Below are positions 36,228 through 45,305 of a stretch of 64,000 nt of DNA, in pieces; positions within the stretch are counted from its first letter, which is position 1; each line of letters opens with the position of its first letter. The DNA is from CAYVIB01 sp964451365. GTDB lineage: Bacteria; Pseudomonadota; Gammaproteobacteria; Pseudomonadales; Cellvibrionaceae. The translations under genes and the position numbers were made by a program. Below the pieces are notes generated by a model. It was not told the DNA's origin, ran no database searches, and worked only from the letters and a program-made list of their open reading frames with translations. The stretch is taken from contig CAYVIB010000014.1 in the NCBI GenBank assembly GCA_964451365.1, forward strand, positions 1 through 64,000, in the 5' to 3' direction.

Positions 36228-36998
36228 TTATACTTCCAGGATATTACACTGAATTGCCTTGGTTACAGCCTGGGCCCTATTGATTACATCAAGCTTCTTA
36301 TAGATATTTTGCAAATGGAACTTCACGGTCCGCTCAGAAATGCCGATAATTTCACCGACTTCCCACCCGCCTTTCCCTTGGGAGACCCAGGTCAAAACCT
36401 CTTTCTCCCGGGGGGTAAGTTTAATTTTTTCATTTTTATTCGGGTTTTTATTTTCGTCTTCCTGCGATTTAAAGCGATAGAATGCCTCGCTGATATAAGG
36501 CAACAAACTGTTAAACATCTGATCACTACTATCACTAAACCGTTTATCATCGGCCAGGGAAACCAGGCATAAATCATCCTGCTTTTTACACTTGCCGAGA
36601 CAACCACGTTCAGCTGCCAACTCTATGGCATTTTTGACAATTTCTTCTATCGAAGGTCGCTCCGGATTACTCGCGCATTCAGCACTGACTCTGCTATCGG
36701 GAATTACATTCTTTTCTTCCTGGTTTCTGATATCGGATTTTAAGTTGTATAAACCCGTACTCTCTTCCAGACGAAAGTTTTCATTATTTTCGCAGATATT
36801 ATTTTTGGAACAATTCCTGGTATTTGGCTGGCCGCAATAGAGTAGTCGTGCATCATCCTCTTCAAACACTGCCTCATTTAACGTGCTAAGAGATAGAATA
36901 AGCTCTTCAGGACTTTTTGCGGAACGTATTGAAACAAAAAAATTTATTATCGCCTCAAGCGAAGTTTTAGGCATGCTACTCAATATTTTTGCATCCAT
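36228..36998 (-). CDS. LuxR-type regulator with Cys-rich N-terminal domain
   Basis: A 256-residue regulator. The C-terminal GerE helix-turn-helix (about 190-250: LTPREKEVLTWVSQGKGG, then ISERTVKFHLQNIYKKLDVINRAQAV) is clear. The N-terminal 185 residues are not an autoinducer or PAS domain I recognise, and carry seven cysteines at 55, 63, 69, 108, 133, 137 and 144, including CLGKC. No LuxI is nearby, so quorum sensing is not indicated. It may sense a thiophilic metalloid and bind the 16-bp motif. A GAGGG ribosome site precedes the ATG. Confidence 0.8.
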   Translation of the reverse strand: MDAKILSSMPKTSLEAIINFFVSIRSAKSPEELILSLSTLNEAVFEEDDARLLYCGQPNTRNCSKNNICENNENFRLEESTGLYNLKSDIRNQEEKNVIPDSRVSAECASNPERPSIEEIVKNAIELAAERGCLGKCKKQDDLCLVSLADDKRFSDSSDQMFNSLLPYISEAFYRFKSQEDENKNPNKNEKIKLTPREKEVLTWVSQGKGGWEVGEIIGISERTVKFHLQNIYKKLDVINRAQAVTKAIQCNILEV

Positions 36999-37360
36999 CG
37001 AGAATCCCTCTTTACCTATTTTTTCTCTTTACCTCTCCCTTCCCTAAGATACGCATTTAGCATGAGAGGCATTCGGACGCAGAATAACAAAAAAATATTA
37101 TGGGCTCAACATGTCGGTTTGTGCATATGTAACCTAATTACTTGAAGCCGGGGAGTTCATTCCGCGCGAGCGGAAGATTAAGCATTAATTAAATTAGTTT
37201 CCGTGAAATATTACCCTTCCGTCATTTTTTTCCATATTAAAATGACATGCAAATACTCTCTGGTTCGCCTCAATCCGCATAGACGTGATTTATCCCATCC
37301 TGCAAATCAAAAAATTAAATTATTTAAGAAATGTTTAAGCTGCCAAAAAATTTCCGACCA
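36999..37360. other. AT-rich intergenic region upstream of the LuxR-type gene
   Basis: These 362 bp hold no gene. They form the promoter region of the leftward LuxR-type gene. No copy of the 16-bp motif and no clear dyad were seen. Confidence 0.4.
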
Positions 37361-38068
37361 TTAGTAAAGATAACTATACGGCCAGAAGATCTGGTAGTAC
37401 CTATAACTATTTTCAACCGGCAGACCCTGGAAAAAATTCCACCCATCCTTATCGCTATCTGAAATCAGACCATCATTATCGAGATCCACCGGCGATCCGG
37501 CAACATCCAGTTTATGCTGTCCTTCAAAACCTTCCCACATGTTATGAACGTTCGTATAACCGTTCTTGGTTAACAGGTTGGCCGCCTGTACGCTTCGAAA
37601 CCCGGATCGACACATCGTAATGATATATTGATTTTTGTCCGGTATCCGCGCGGTTACATAATCAACAAATTCAGACATGGGAATAACGCCAAAATTCTCC
37701 ATAGTCTGCGCAATATCTTCATCCGTGGAAATGTCGTACCCAGTAAAATCCGTGTCGTCGAAGGGTTCATCCGGATTGCCAGTGATATAGGGGAACGGAA
37801 TGTTTATAGCACCAGGGGCGTGACCCTGTGTGAACTCTTCTACTTTTCTTACATCGATTATTATGGCCCGACCGGACTCATGAAAATGTCGATGTGGAGG
37901 AAAACGACGACCGTCCAGATAAGCCTTTGCGGCGCTTATTTCACCTTTATACAGGCGCGTCAGATCATATCTGTTACCCTCTGCTCCAGCCTGCATGGAG
38001 AAAAGTGACGCGGAAAATATTATTGGGATCAAAATCAGCCAATTGATACGACGTTGTTCGCTTTTCAT
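37361..38068 (-). CDS. Exported rhodanese-domain protein with calcium-like loop
   Basis: About 235 residues from the ATG at 38068 (AAGGATG ribosome site; an upstream ATG adds 16 residues without support). A signal peptide is followed by a single rhodanese domain: RAIIIDVRKVEEFTQGHAPGAINIPF, and the active-site loop CRSGFRS. After it, DLDNDGLISDSDKDGW resembles an EF-hand or dockerin-type calcium loop. The protein probably carries sulfane sulfur, perhaps in the periplasm. Its neighbours link it to the sulfur and arsenic chemistry of the cluster. Confidence 0.82.
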   Translation of the reverse strand: MKSEQRRINWLILIPIIFSASLFSMQAGAEGNRYDLTRLYKGEISAAKAYLDGRRFPPHRHFHESGRAIIIDVRKVEEFTQGHAPGAINIPFPYITGNPDEPFDDTDFTGYDISTDEDIAQTMENFGVIPMSEFVDYVTARIPDKNQYIITMCRSGFRSVQAANLLTKNGYTNVHNMWEGFEGQHKLDVAGSPVDLDNDGLISDSDKDGWNFFQGLPVENSYRYYQIFWPYSYLY

Positions 38069-38425
38069 CGACACATCCTTAATTTTTATCGGGCACGTTG
38101 TGAAGCTTTTTGCCAAGGAGCTTCAGGGTCAGCAGGCGTTATTTTTTGGTTAATCCATTATCGATTTCGCGATAAGGGAAATCGGTGCGCCAGGTACTGC
38201 AATAGGAAGCTATTCATCCGGTAGCGGTTGTATATTTTTTTGGTTCACGGCCGCAATCTGCAACTAAATGCAATCAGGTACATTGCCCCGGAAAAGAGGA
38301 AGCATACTAAGTCATGTAATGTGTTAAACAAACCTGCCAAAACGGACAGTCAAAGCACTGGCATGCTTGATTTTAATGTTTGTGAATTGATCTATCCGTT
38401 TTGTAGGTACAAGCGACATCTTCTG
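38069..38425. other. Intergenic region with motif site 4
   Basis: No gene is visible in these 357 bp between the rhodanese and arsI genes. It contains motif site 4 (38334-38349), about 270 bp before the rhodanese start. Confidence 0.4.
38334..38349. promoter_or_regulatory. Cluster-wide 16-bp motif, site 4
   Basis: CTGCCAAAACGGACAG. Leftward, TTGACT overlaps its end with TGTTTA 17 bases further, a possible promoter for the rhodanese gene. Confidence 0.5.
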
Positions 38426-38917
38426 TTAACCGCAACAGGATGAGCCGGGCGAGGGGACACAACATTTACCTTCAGGGTCATTCCTTTCCAGCGCTTTGGG
38501 CACGCAACAGGAAACCTGGTCACCTTTTATTTCCACTCCGCCGCCACAGTGTTCCGATGTTTCCGCTTTTGTGAGAAAGGATTCCCACGCGACACCTTGG
38601 GGATCCAGCGTCCAATGTTTATCGGATTTTGCGTAACAACAAGAGGTGCCCTGCTCTTCGGTTGTAGTAAAGCTGGCTCTATCGAGATTGTCGCGGATCT
38701 CACTCAACTCATCTTGTGTCTCTACCTGGATGCCAACATGATCAATACCGGTTTTGCTTCCTCCGGTTGAAATCGCCAGGTTGACATTCGGGTCCGGCAA
38801 CTCCCACTTTGCGTAATTGTCTCTCTCCACGGTTGGGCTTGCGTTGAACAGGCTCGAGTAGAATTCGATGCTCTCTTCAAGATTTCTAACTGCAATATGA
38901 ATGTGTATACGTTTCAT
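38426..38917 (-). CDS. arsI: ArsI C-As lyase (paralogue E), canonical
   Basis: A 163-residue ArsI/CadI protein closest of the five to characterised ArsI. It begins MKRIHIHIAVRNLEESIEFY with H5, then H60 (GIDHVGIQV), E112 (AWESF) and the As-binding C93-C94 pair (TSCCYAKSDKHW). The C-terminus is a Cys-rich extension with repeated CCVP and a final CC. The expected reaction is oxygen-dependent cleavage of C-As bonds in trivalent organoarsenicals. It has its own GAGGTGA ribosome site and is transcribed alone, at the right edge of the cluster. Confidence 0.88.
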   Translation of the reverse strand: MKRIHIHIAVRNLEESIEFYSSLFNASPTVERDNYAKWELPDPNVNLAISTGGSKTGIDHVGIQVETQDELSEIRDNLDRASFTTTEEQGTSCCYAKSDKHWTLDPQGVAWESFLTKAETSEHCGGGVEIKGDQVSCCVPKALERNDPEGKCCVPSPGSSCCG

Positions 38918-39196
38918 AACTTCGTCACCTCGGTTTCTGCTATCTTCACTATCACTAAAGCTCCTTCGGCCGTAACGCCAGTCAGCGCTGGCGAACAGCC
39001 GTTGTATTCCTATAGACGATCGAGGGATTAAAAAGATACTTTTTTTGCGCGACAGCGCCCAAAGGAACCGCTGATTAAGCCCCGGTACCGGAAGGCGCCA
39101 GCATTTACATTGGAAGCTCAGGTTTTTCTCGAAGTACCAGGAACAACTGCATTGCCGGAGGCTGATCCACGGGAGGATGTGGCGCCGGAGCAGCTC
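38918..39196. other. Right boundary of the arsenic cluster
   Basis: No gene. CGCCAG and CTGGCG form a short dyad at 38976-38993, about 60 bp upstream of arsI, possibly an operator. Base composition rises in G+C to the right. No integrase, tRNA or direct repeat marking an island edge was seen. Confidence 0.4.
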
Positions 39197-42100
39197 TTAT
39201 GTTTTTGAAAATTTGGGCAAGCCCGGTTTGATCCTTGCCAGATCCTCCAGCACCATATAGAAGCACGGCACGATTACGAGAATAATCGCGCTGGCAAAAA
39301 TAATCCCGAATCCGAGCGATATTGCCATGGGAATCAATTGCGCCGCCTGGCGGGAATTTTCCAGGATGATCGGTGTAAGACCCCCGAAAGTGGTTAGCGT
39401 TGTCAACACGATCGGCCGAAATCGCCGGATACTGGCTTCGTGAATCGCATCCAACGCCGAAACCTCATGCCTTCGCTTGTTGGCGTAATCCACCATAATC
39501 AGCGCGCCGTTTACCACCACCCCCGAGAGGGCGACGATACCCATCAGGCTGACCAGGGAGAGATCGTAGTCCAGCAGCAAATGGCCAATGACCACGCCGA
39601 TAACACCGAAGGGGATGGATATCATCACAATCAACGGTTGCAGATAACTGCGAAAGGCGATGGCGAGCAGCGAGTAAATCACAAACATGGCCATTGCAAA
39701 CCCGCTCCACAGCACGGCGGTGGATTCCCGCATTTCCTGCTCGCTGCCGCGAAAGGTCCAGGTAAGGCCGGGATATTCCGCGCGCAGTTGCGGCAGCACT
39801 TCCTGTTTCATCGCGGCGGACACCTGGCTGATCGCACTTTGCGGTTCCACATCCATGCCCACATTAATTACCCGCCTACCGTTGCGGCGATTGAGTGAGT
39901 TGAAGGATTCCGCCAGTTCGGCATCGGCGACATCCTGTAACGGCACTTCAATGCCGTCGGGCGTTTGGATAACCAGGTTTTCCAGCGTGTAGTGCTGCTG
40001 GCGCTGTTCCAAAGGCAGCTTTACCCGCACTTCGATTTCGTTGGTGCCGCGCAACTGGCGCATGGCGACAGCGCCATAAAAAGCATCGCGCACCTGGCGA
40101 CCGACGTCGGCGGGCGTCAGCCCGGTCAAGCGGCCTTCCGGCAGCAGGGTGAAGTTGTACTGCAGTTTGCCTTTTTCGTAGTTGTCGTTGAGGTTACGGG
40201 TGTTGGCGAACTCGTCCATGCGAGCCTTGAATACCTGGCTCGCCTCGGCCAGCCGTTCGGTATCCGTATGGCTGAGGTCCACGCTGATATCGTCCTGCCA
40301 GCCGCCGGGGCCACGTTCGGCTTCGAAGGTAATCTGGTCCACGCCTTCGATATCGCCGATCTCGTCGCGCCACAAATCGATCACTTGGGCCGCGCTCATG
40401 TCGCGCTCATCCGGCGGCTTCATAACGATTTCCACGTCAATAAAATTCTGGACGCGCACGTTGGTTTTGATGCCCTCGGCCACGCGGAACAAATCGTGTT
40501 TTTCGAACATGGCGTAGGTGGAATCGGTAATTTCGGTGGCAACTTTTGCCGCCTGCTCCAGCGTGGTTCCCACTGGCAGGCGCACTCCCCCTTCGATTTC
40601 ATCCGCCGCCACGCGCGGCATCATAATCATACCCATATGGTCGCTGGCCCCGTAGGCACCGGCGATAATCAGAAAAGCCAGGGCCGTGCTGATGGTAATG
40701 TAGCGCTGGCGCAGGCACAGTTCGATAACGGGCCGGTACCTTTCATTGATAAACCAGTCGAACTTGCGGGCAACAACCTGCTGCCGGTCGTATATCGATT
40801 TACCCAGCCGGGATTGGGTGGCGGGTTCACTTTGCGCCAGGTGCGCGGGCAGAATGTATAGCGCCTCGATCAGTGAAATCACCAGCACAATAATCACCAC
40901 CACCGGAAACGGCCACCAGAATTTACCGGTGGTGCCCGGAATAAACATAACCGGCACAAAAGCGACAATGGTGGTGAGAATGGTGAAGGTAACCGGCGCG
41001 GCGATATCCTGGGTGCCTTTGATGGCGGCCGTCATATGGTCGTAACCGCGCTGGCGATATTCATGGATGTTTTCGCCCACCACAATCGCATCGTCCACCA
41101 CGATCCCCAGCACCACCAGGAAGGCGAACATGGAAATCATATTGATGCTGACATCCACCAGCGGCAGCATCAGCATACCGCCGATAAAGGAAATGGTCAT
41201 GCCCATCATGATCCAGAACGCCAGCCGCAATTCCAGGAACAGGGTCAGGATGGCGAGCACAATCAGCACGGCCATCGCGCCGTTTTCCAGCAGCAACATC
41301 AGGCGGTCGCGAAAGTCCTCGGCATCGTTGCTGTCGATGCGGTACCGCACATTCGGCGGCAGGGTGGTTTCCAACTCCTGCAAAACGGTTTCCACCGCGG
41401 CGGAAATATCCAGCGGCGACTGGTCGCCAACCCGATAGATCTGCACTTCTACCGACGGCTGGAGGTTGAATTGGGAGTGAAAACCAGACTCCTCGAAGCC
41501 GTCATAAATCGTGGCGATTTCATCGAGCATTACCGTCGCGCCGCTTTCCGCCGTGATAATGGGAATATTGGCGAACTCCTCCGCCCACTGTTTGCGCTCG
41601 TTGAGGCGCAGGAGAATTTCACCCTGGCTGGTTTCCACCGCGCCGGCCGGCACATCGCGACCAGACTGTTCAATAATACGGGCAATCTCACCCAGGGTAA
41701 GGTTGTAACGGCGCAGCTGCTCCCGGGGCACCTCCACGTGGGTCACATAATCGGGGATATTGCCCAGGTCCACCTGGGTGATGGCCGGCTCGGTCAGCAG
41801 GCGGTCGCGCAGTTGTTCTGCCAGCTTGCGTAAGGTCCAGATATCCACGTCGCCAAACAGGCCCACTTCCATCACCTGCCGTTGCTGCGCGCGTATGCGG
41901 ACTTCCGGGTCCTCGGCATCGTCCGGGAAGGTGCGCACGCGGTTGACCGCCTGGTCCACCTCCTGGAAGGCTTTCATACGGTCGGTGCCGGCCACCAGTT
42001 CCAGGCTCACGCGGCCCGAACCCTCGCGCGCTTCGGAAGTCATTTCCTTGATACCCTGCACGCCGCGCACGGCCGCCTCCACCGGCTGCAGAATGCCTTG

Positions 42101-42313
42101 TTCCACCTCCTCGGGCGAGGCGCCGGGGTAGGTCACGTCCACGTCGATAAAATCCAATTCAAATTCCGGAAAAACTTCCTTTTGCACCTGGAAGGCCATG
42201 AAGATGCCGCCGCCCAGCAGGATGATCATCGCCAGGTTGGCAGCAATGGAGTTGCGGGCCATCCACTCAATGGGACCGCCCCAGTTTTTCCTTGCGCCGT
42301 CCGTATCAGCCAT
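39197..42313 (-). CDS. RND efflux pump, inner-membrane permease
   Basis: About 1038 residues from the ATG at 42313, which overlaps the stop of the adaptor gene; a longer in-frame start adds six residues. The HAE1-type RND layout is clear: N-terminal helix IAANLAMIILLGGGIFM, large porter loops, and the proton-relay aspartate pair in FLVVLGIVVDDAIVVGENI. It exports small molecules with proton antiport as a trimer. The substrate is unknown. An outer-membrane TolC-like gene is not adjacent, so it may use a shared one. Confidence 0.9.
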   Translation of the reverse strand: MADTDGARKNWGGPIEWMARNSIAANLAMIILLGGGIFMAFQVQKEVFPEFELDFIDVDVTYPGASPEEVEQGILQPVEAAVRGVQGIKEMTSEAREGSGRVSLELVAGTDRMKAFQEVDQAVNRVRTFPDDAEDPEVRIRAQQRQVMEVGLFGDVDIWTLRKLAEQLRDRLLTEPAITQVDLGNIPDYVTHVEVPREQLRRYNLTLGEIARIIEQSGRDVPAGAVETSQGEILLRLNERKQWAEEFANIPIITAESGATVMLDEIATIYDGFEESGFHSQFNLQPSVEVQIYRVGDQSPLDISAAVETVLQELETTLPPNVRYRIDSNDAEDFRDRLMLLLENGAMAVLIVLAILTLFLELRLAFWIMMGMTISFIGGMLMLPLVDVSINMISMFAFLVVLGIVVDDAIVVGENIHEYRQRGYDHMTAAIKGTQDIAAPVTFTILTTIVAFVPVMFIPGTTGKFWWPFPVVVIIVLVISLIEALYILPAHLAQSEPATQSRLGKSIYDRQQVVARKFDWFINERYRPVIELCLRQRYITISTALAFLIIAGAYGASDHMGMIMMPRVAADEIEGGVRLPVGTTLEQAAKVATEITDSTYAMFEKHDLFRVAEGIKTNVRVQNFIDVEIVMKPPDERDMSAAQVIDLWRDEIGDIEGVDQITFEAERGPGGWQDDISVDLSHTDTERLAEASQVFKARMDEFANTRNLNDNYEKGKLQYNFTLLPEGRLTGLTPADVGRQVRDAFYGAVAMRQLRGTNEIEVRVKLPLEQRQQHYTLENLVIQTPDGIEVPLQDVADAELAESFNSLNRRNGRRVINVGMDVEPQSAISQVSAAMKQEVLPQLRAEYPGLTWTFRGSEQEMRESTAVLWSGFAMAMFVIYSLLAIAFRSYLQPLIVMISIPFGVIGVVIGHLLLDYDLSLVSLMGIVALSGVVVNGALIMVDYANKRRHEVSALDAIHEASIRRFRPIVLTTLTTFGGLTPIILENSRQAAQLIPMAISLGFGIIFASAIILVIVPCFYMVLEDLARIKPGLPKFSKT

Positions 42314-43493
42314 CGCCGGCCGCTCCGGCAAGTCGCAATTCCGCTCCCTCGGTCACGGCGGACAGGCTGGTGGTGACGATTTTGTCGCCCGCCTGCAGAC
42401 CTTCGCGGATGTAAGCGAACTGCTCGTCACGCAGCACGATTTCCAGCGGGCGGATGGAAAGGGCATTATCCTCCATCACCCAGACGGTACTGTTTTTGCG
42501 CACGTACTCGCGCTTCAGGCGCACTACATCAGGCACGGTTTCCGCCTCGATCCGGCATTCCACAAAGGAACCCACCATCAGCGGCATCTTGCCCCGATTG
42601 CCCCTGTCCAGCGCGAGAGGATCTTCCACTTCGATAATCACCCGCGCCATGCGTGTCTGCCCCTCCAGTTCGCCGATCACGCTCTGCAGGCGCCCGCGGC
42701 GAAATGCGTCCGCCGGCCAGGCGGTTCGGTTGCGGACAATTACATTCGGCTCCGCACCGCCCACCTCCAGCCACCGCAGGCGGTCCAGGGGCAGCGTCGC
42801 TTCGACCCAATAGGTTTGCACGCCCACCAACCGCGCCAGATTCTCGCCGGGCGAAACCTGGGACCCGACATTCACGGACCGGCTTACCACCTGGGCGTCG
42901 AACGGAGCTTTTATTTGCGTGCGTTCAAGATCCAGCTCCGCCTGCCCCACATTCGCCCGCGCCGCTTCCACCCGCGCCCGCGCGGCATTCAATTGCGGCT
43001 TGCGCAGCACCAGCGCCTTTTGCATCTCGCTCAGGTTTTGATTGCTGAGCCGCTGGTAATCGCGTTCGGCAATCGCCTGTTCACCCATTTCGATTTCCAG
43101 CGCGGTGGTGGCCTGGGTAAGTTCGCTACGCCGCTGTTGCAATTGGTTTTGATAGTCCGCCGGGTCCACCCGCAACAGAACCTCGCCCTTTGATACACGG
43201 CCGCCGGGCACAAAATTTTCGCTGATGTCGATAACCTGCCCGCTGATACGTGGTTGTAGCACTACCTCCCGCGCGGGAATCACAGTGCCCATGGCGGTAA
43301 TGGTCGGCCGAAAATCCCCGGCCTCGGCGGCAGTCACGTCAACCAGCATGGCGGATTTTTTGGTGGCGGCCTCCCGCTGGGCCTCGGGCTCGGTGCTGAA
43401 TATAACAATGGTGAAAAAAGCAGCCGCAAGCAGAATTGCAACGCTGACGATGAGTGTGTATTTGGGGGAGGTTTGGGATTCTTCTGGAGACAT
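42306..43493 (-). CDS. RND efflux periplasmic adaptor (membrane fusion protein)
   Basis: About 395 residues from the ATG at 43493 (MSPEESQ); an in-frame ATG 33 bp upstream is possible. It has one N-terminal membrane helix, the lipoyl and barrel-sandwich halves (GTVIPAREVVLQPRISGQVIDI and APFDAQVVSRSVNVGSQV), a coiled-coil hairpin between them and a beta-barrel region. It is not a lipoprotein. It is first in a two-gene operon with the RND permease, with stop and start overlapping. Confidence 0.9.
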   Translation of the reverse strand: MSPEESQTSPKYTLIVSVAILLAAAFFTIVIFSTEPEAQREAATKKSAMLVDVTAAEAGDFRPTITAMGTVIPAREVVLQPRISGQVIDISENFVPGGRVSKGEVLLRVDPADYQNQLQQRRSELTQATTALEIEMGEQAIAERDYQRLSNQNLSEMQKALVLRKPQLNAARARVEAARANVGQAELDLERTQIKAPFDAQVVSRSVNVGSQVSPGENLARLVGVQTYWVEATLPLDRLRWLEVGGAEPNVIVRNRTAWPADAFRRGRLQSVIGELEGQTRMARVIIEVEDPLALDRGNRGKMPLMVGSFVECRIEAETVPDVVRLKREYVRKNSTVWVMEDNALSIRPLEIVLRDEQFAYIREGLQAGDKIVTTSLSAVTEGAELRLAGAAGDG

Positions 43494-43631
43494 AATAAGA
43501 GTAATTCTCTCACAGTGAAGGTGCATTCTACGGCAAAACGCAGATTCCTGACCAACCCGGTACTTAAACGGCAGTTAACATGAACCGCAATTGGTGGTTA
43601 AATTAGTTCCGCAACTGATACAAAGAACACC

Positions 43632-45305
43632 ATGACCACAACAGATCTACTCCCTGAAGGTCCGGCTCAATTGGCACCGGACTACTACCTGAAAAATTTC
43701 CGGTTTTTAATTGACCACGTAGTGGATCAGTACGCGGATTTGCTGTCCGATACCGAAACGGCCTTTTATCGCGCGTTCACCCGCGCCGGTTCCGACGCGC
43801 AAAAGCTGTACGTCCGGATGCTGATACGCAAAGGCGACCTTTTTCGCGCCGACAGACTGGTGTATCAGGAAATCAGGAATTCCTCCGCTGCCGCGGACGA
43901 ATTAAAAGCATCCAGGCTTATTAATATCAATCCACCCATCGCAACCGGAGAACTCCTTCCTCTTTTCAGCAAGCAGGAGTGGCTGGAAAAGCTGGGCCGG
44001 AGAGAGGAATATCATTCGTGGGTAACCGCGCTGCGGAAGCTCAAGCGGGAAGAATTCAACCTGCTTCTCGCTGAACTGCTGGTCGATATCGATATTTTTT
44101 CACTGATAAAAGACGATATTTATCAACTAGCCGATTCCACTATTTTTGACACCTTTAAGTTACTTTTTTTTGGCAATCTCAGTCAGGATTTAACCGAGTT
44201 TGTCTTGAACGATCTCGGCCTGTATCGCTATGAACCTTATCGGATCGACAAATCCTCACGATTGTTCAACAGCCGGAAACAGATTGAAAAACATCTCGAG
44301 TACTATTTACTGCGGGATGTATTGGAAGACTGCCTCGCCGCCGGCAGTGAATTCATTCTTGAGCTTTACAACCTGTTTCCCTTGCCCTGCCCCGGCGACG
44401 CCGTGCTGAACCGGCGCATTCAAAAAGTGTTTTTAAAAATGGCACGCCAGCTGGAGCGGTTGGATTGTCTCGACCACGCATTGGAAATTTACCGACAATG
44501 CGATCTGCCGCCGGCCCGGGAGCGGCAGGCACGAATTCATGCAAAGCGAAATGAATTCGACACGGCGCTGGCAATATCCAGGGAAATTACCGACGAGCCA
44601 TTCGATGAAGAAGAGCTGTTATTCGCAACCGGTTTTGGCCAGCGCATCGCGCGAAAATGCAATCAACCCTGGGAGCAGACCACGAACTATCAGCCCGGTT
44701 CGGAAATATTAACCCTGGACAGGCACGAGTCGGTCGAGCTTGCCGTGGCGGAATATTTTTCCGCTTTGGGCGAATGCCACTACGTGGAGAATGCCCTCTT
44801 TTGCAGTGTCTTTGGGCTGCATTACTGGGACGTTATTTTCGCACCGGCTCGCGGAGCCTTTTCCCATCCATTTCAGGCCAGGCCACACGATTTATATGAG
44901 CGGGATTTTCTTAACTCCCGTTCAACTTTATTTCAAATAGCGCAGGAACGACTGAAGGACATTTCCTTACTGACTCACGATTATCTTTCCCTTTGGCAGT
45001 TGAAATACGGCACCCTTTCACCCTTCATTTACTGGGGCGCGCTCAATGAGCTTATTATTACCACGGCAGTCGAACGCATCCCCAACGCGCACTGGCGGAA
45101 AGTGTTCGAGCGCCTGTGGCAGGATCCCAAAGCCAACAGTTCCGGCTTTCCCGATCTGGTGCATTTTCCTTCCACGGGCGGCTATGAATTAATCGAAGTC
45201 AAAGGTCCCGGCGATCGCCTGCAGAAAAACCAGTTACGCTGGATGCATTACTTCCATCGGCATGGCATTCCCCACAAGGTGATCCAGGTTGAGTGGCGGC
45301 AGTAA
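43632..45305 (+). CDS. FAN1-type VRR-NUC nuclease
   Basis: A 557-residue protein with a long helical N-terminal region and a C-terminal VRR-NUC domain. The PD-(D/E)XK active site is visible as D508 (GFPDLVHF), E522 and K524 (LIEVKGPGD), followed by QKNQLRWM. Bacterial FAN1 homologues are structure-selective nucleases for crosslink repair and usually sit beside an XPD-like helicase, as here: the next gene starts 17 bp before this stop, so translation is coupled. Confidence 0.92.
   Translation: MTTTDLLPEGPAQLAPDYYLKNFRFLIDHVVDQYADLLSDTETAFYRAFTRAGSDAQKLYVRMLIRKGDLFRADRLVYQEIRNSSAAADELKASRLININPPIATGELLPLFSKQEWLEKLGRREEYHSWVTALRKLKREEFNLLLAELLVDIDIFSLIKDDIYQLADSTIFDTFKLLFFGNLSQDLTEFVLNDLGLYRYEPYRIDKSSRLFNSRKQIEKHLEYYLLRDVLEDCLAAGSEFILELYNLFPLPCPGDAVLNRRIQKVFLKMARQLERLDCLDHALEIYRQCDLPPARERQARIHAKRNEFDTALAISREITDEPFDEEELLFATGFGQRIARKCNQPWEQTTNYQPGSEILTLDRHESVELAVAEYFSALGECHYVENALFCSVFGLHYWDVIFAPARGAFSHPFQARPHDLYERDFLNSRSTLFQIAQERLKDISLLTHDYLSLWQLKYGTLSPFIYWGALNELIITTAVERIPNAHWRKVFERLWQDPKANSSGFPDLVHFPSTGGYELIEVKGPGDRLQKNQLRWMHYFHRHGIPHKVIQVEWRQ

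Noticed and set aside
36228..36998. Quorum-sensing regulator because of the LuxR-type DNA-binding domain
   Set aside because: No autoinducer-binding domain and no LuxI in the window; the N-terminus is Cys-rich instead.
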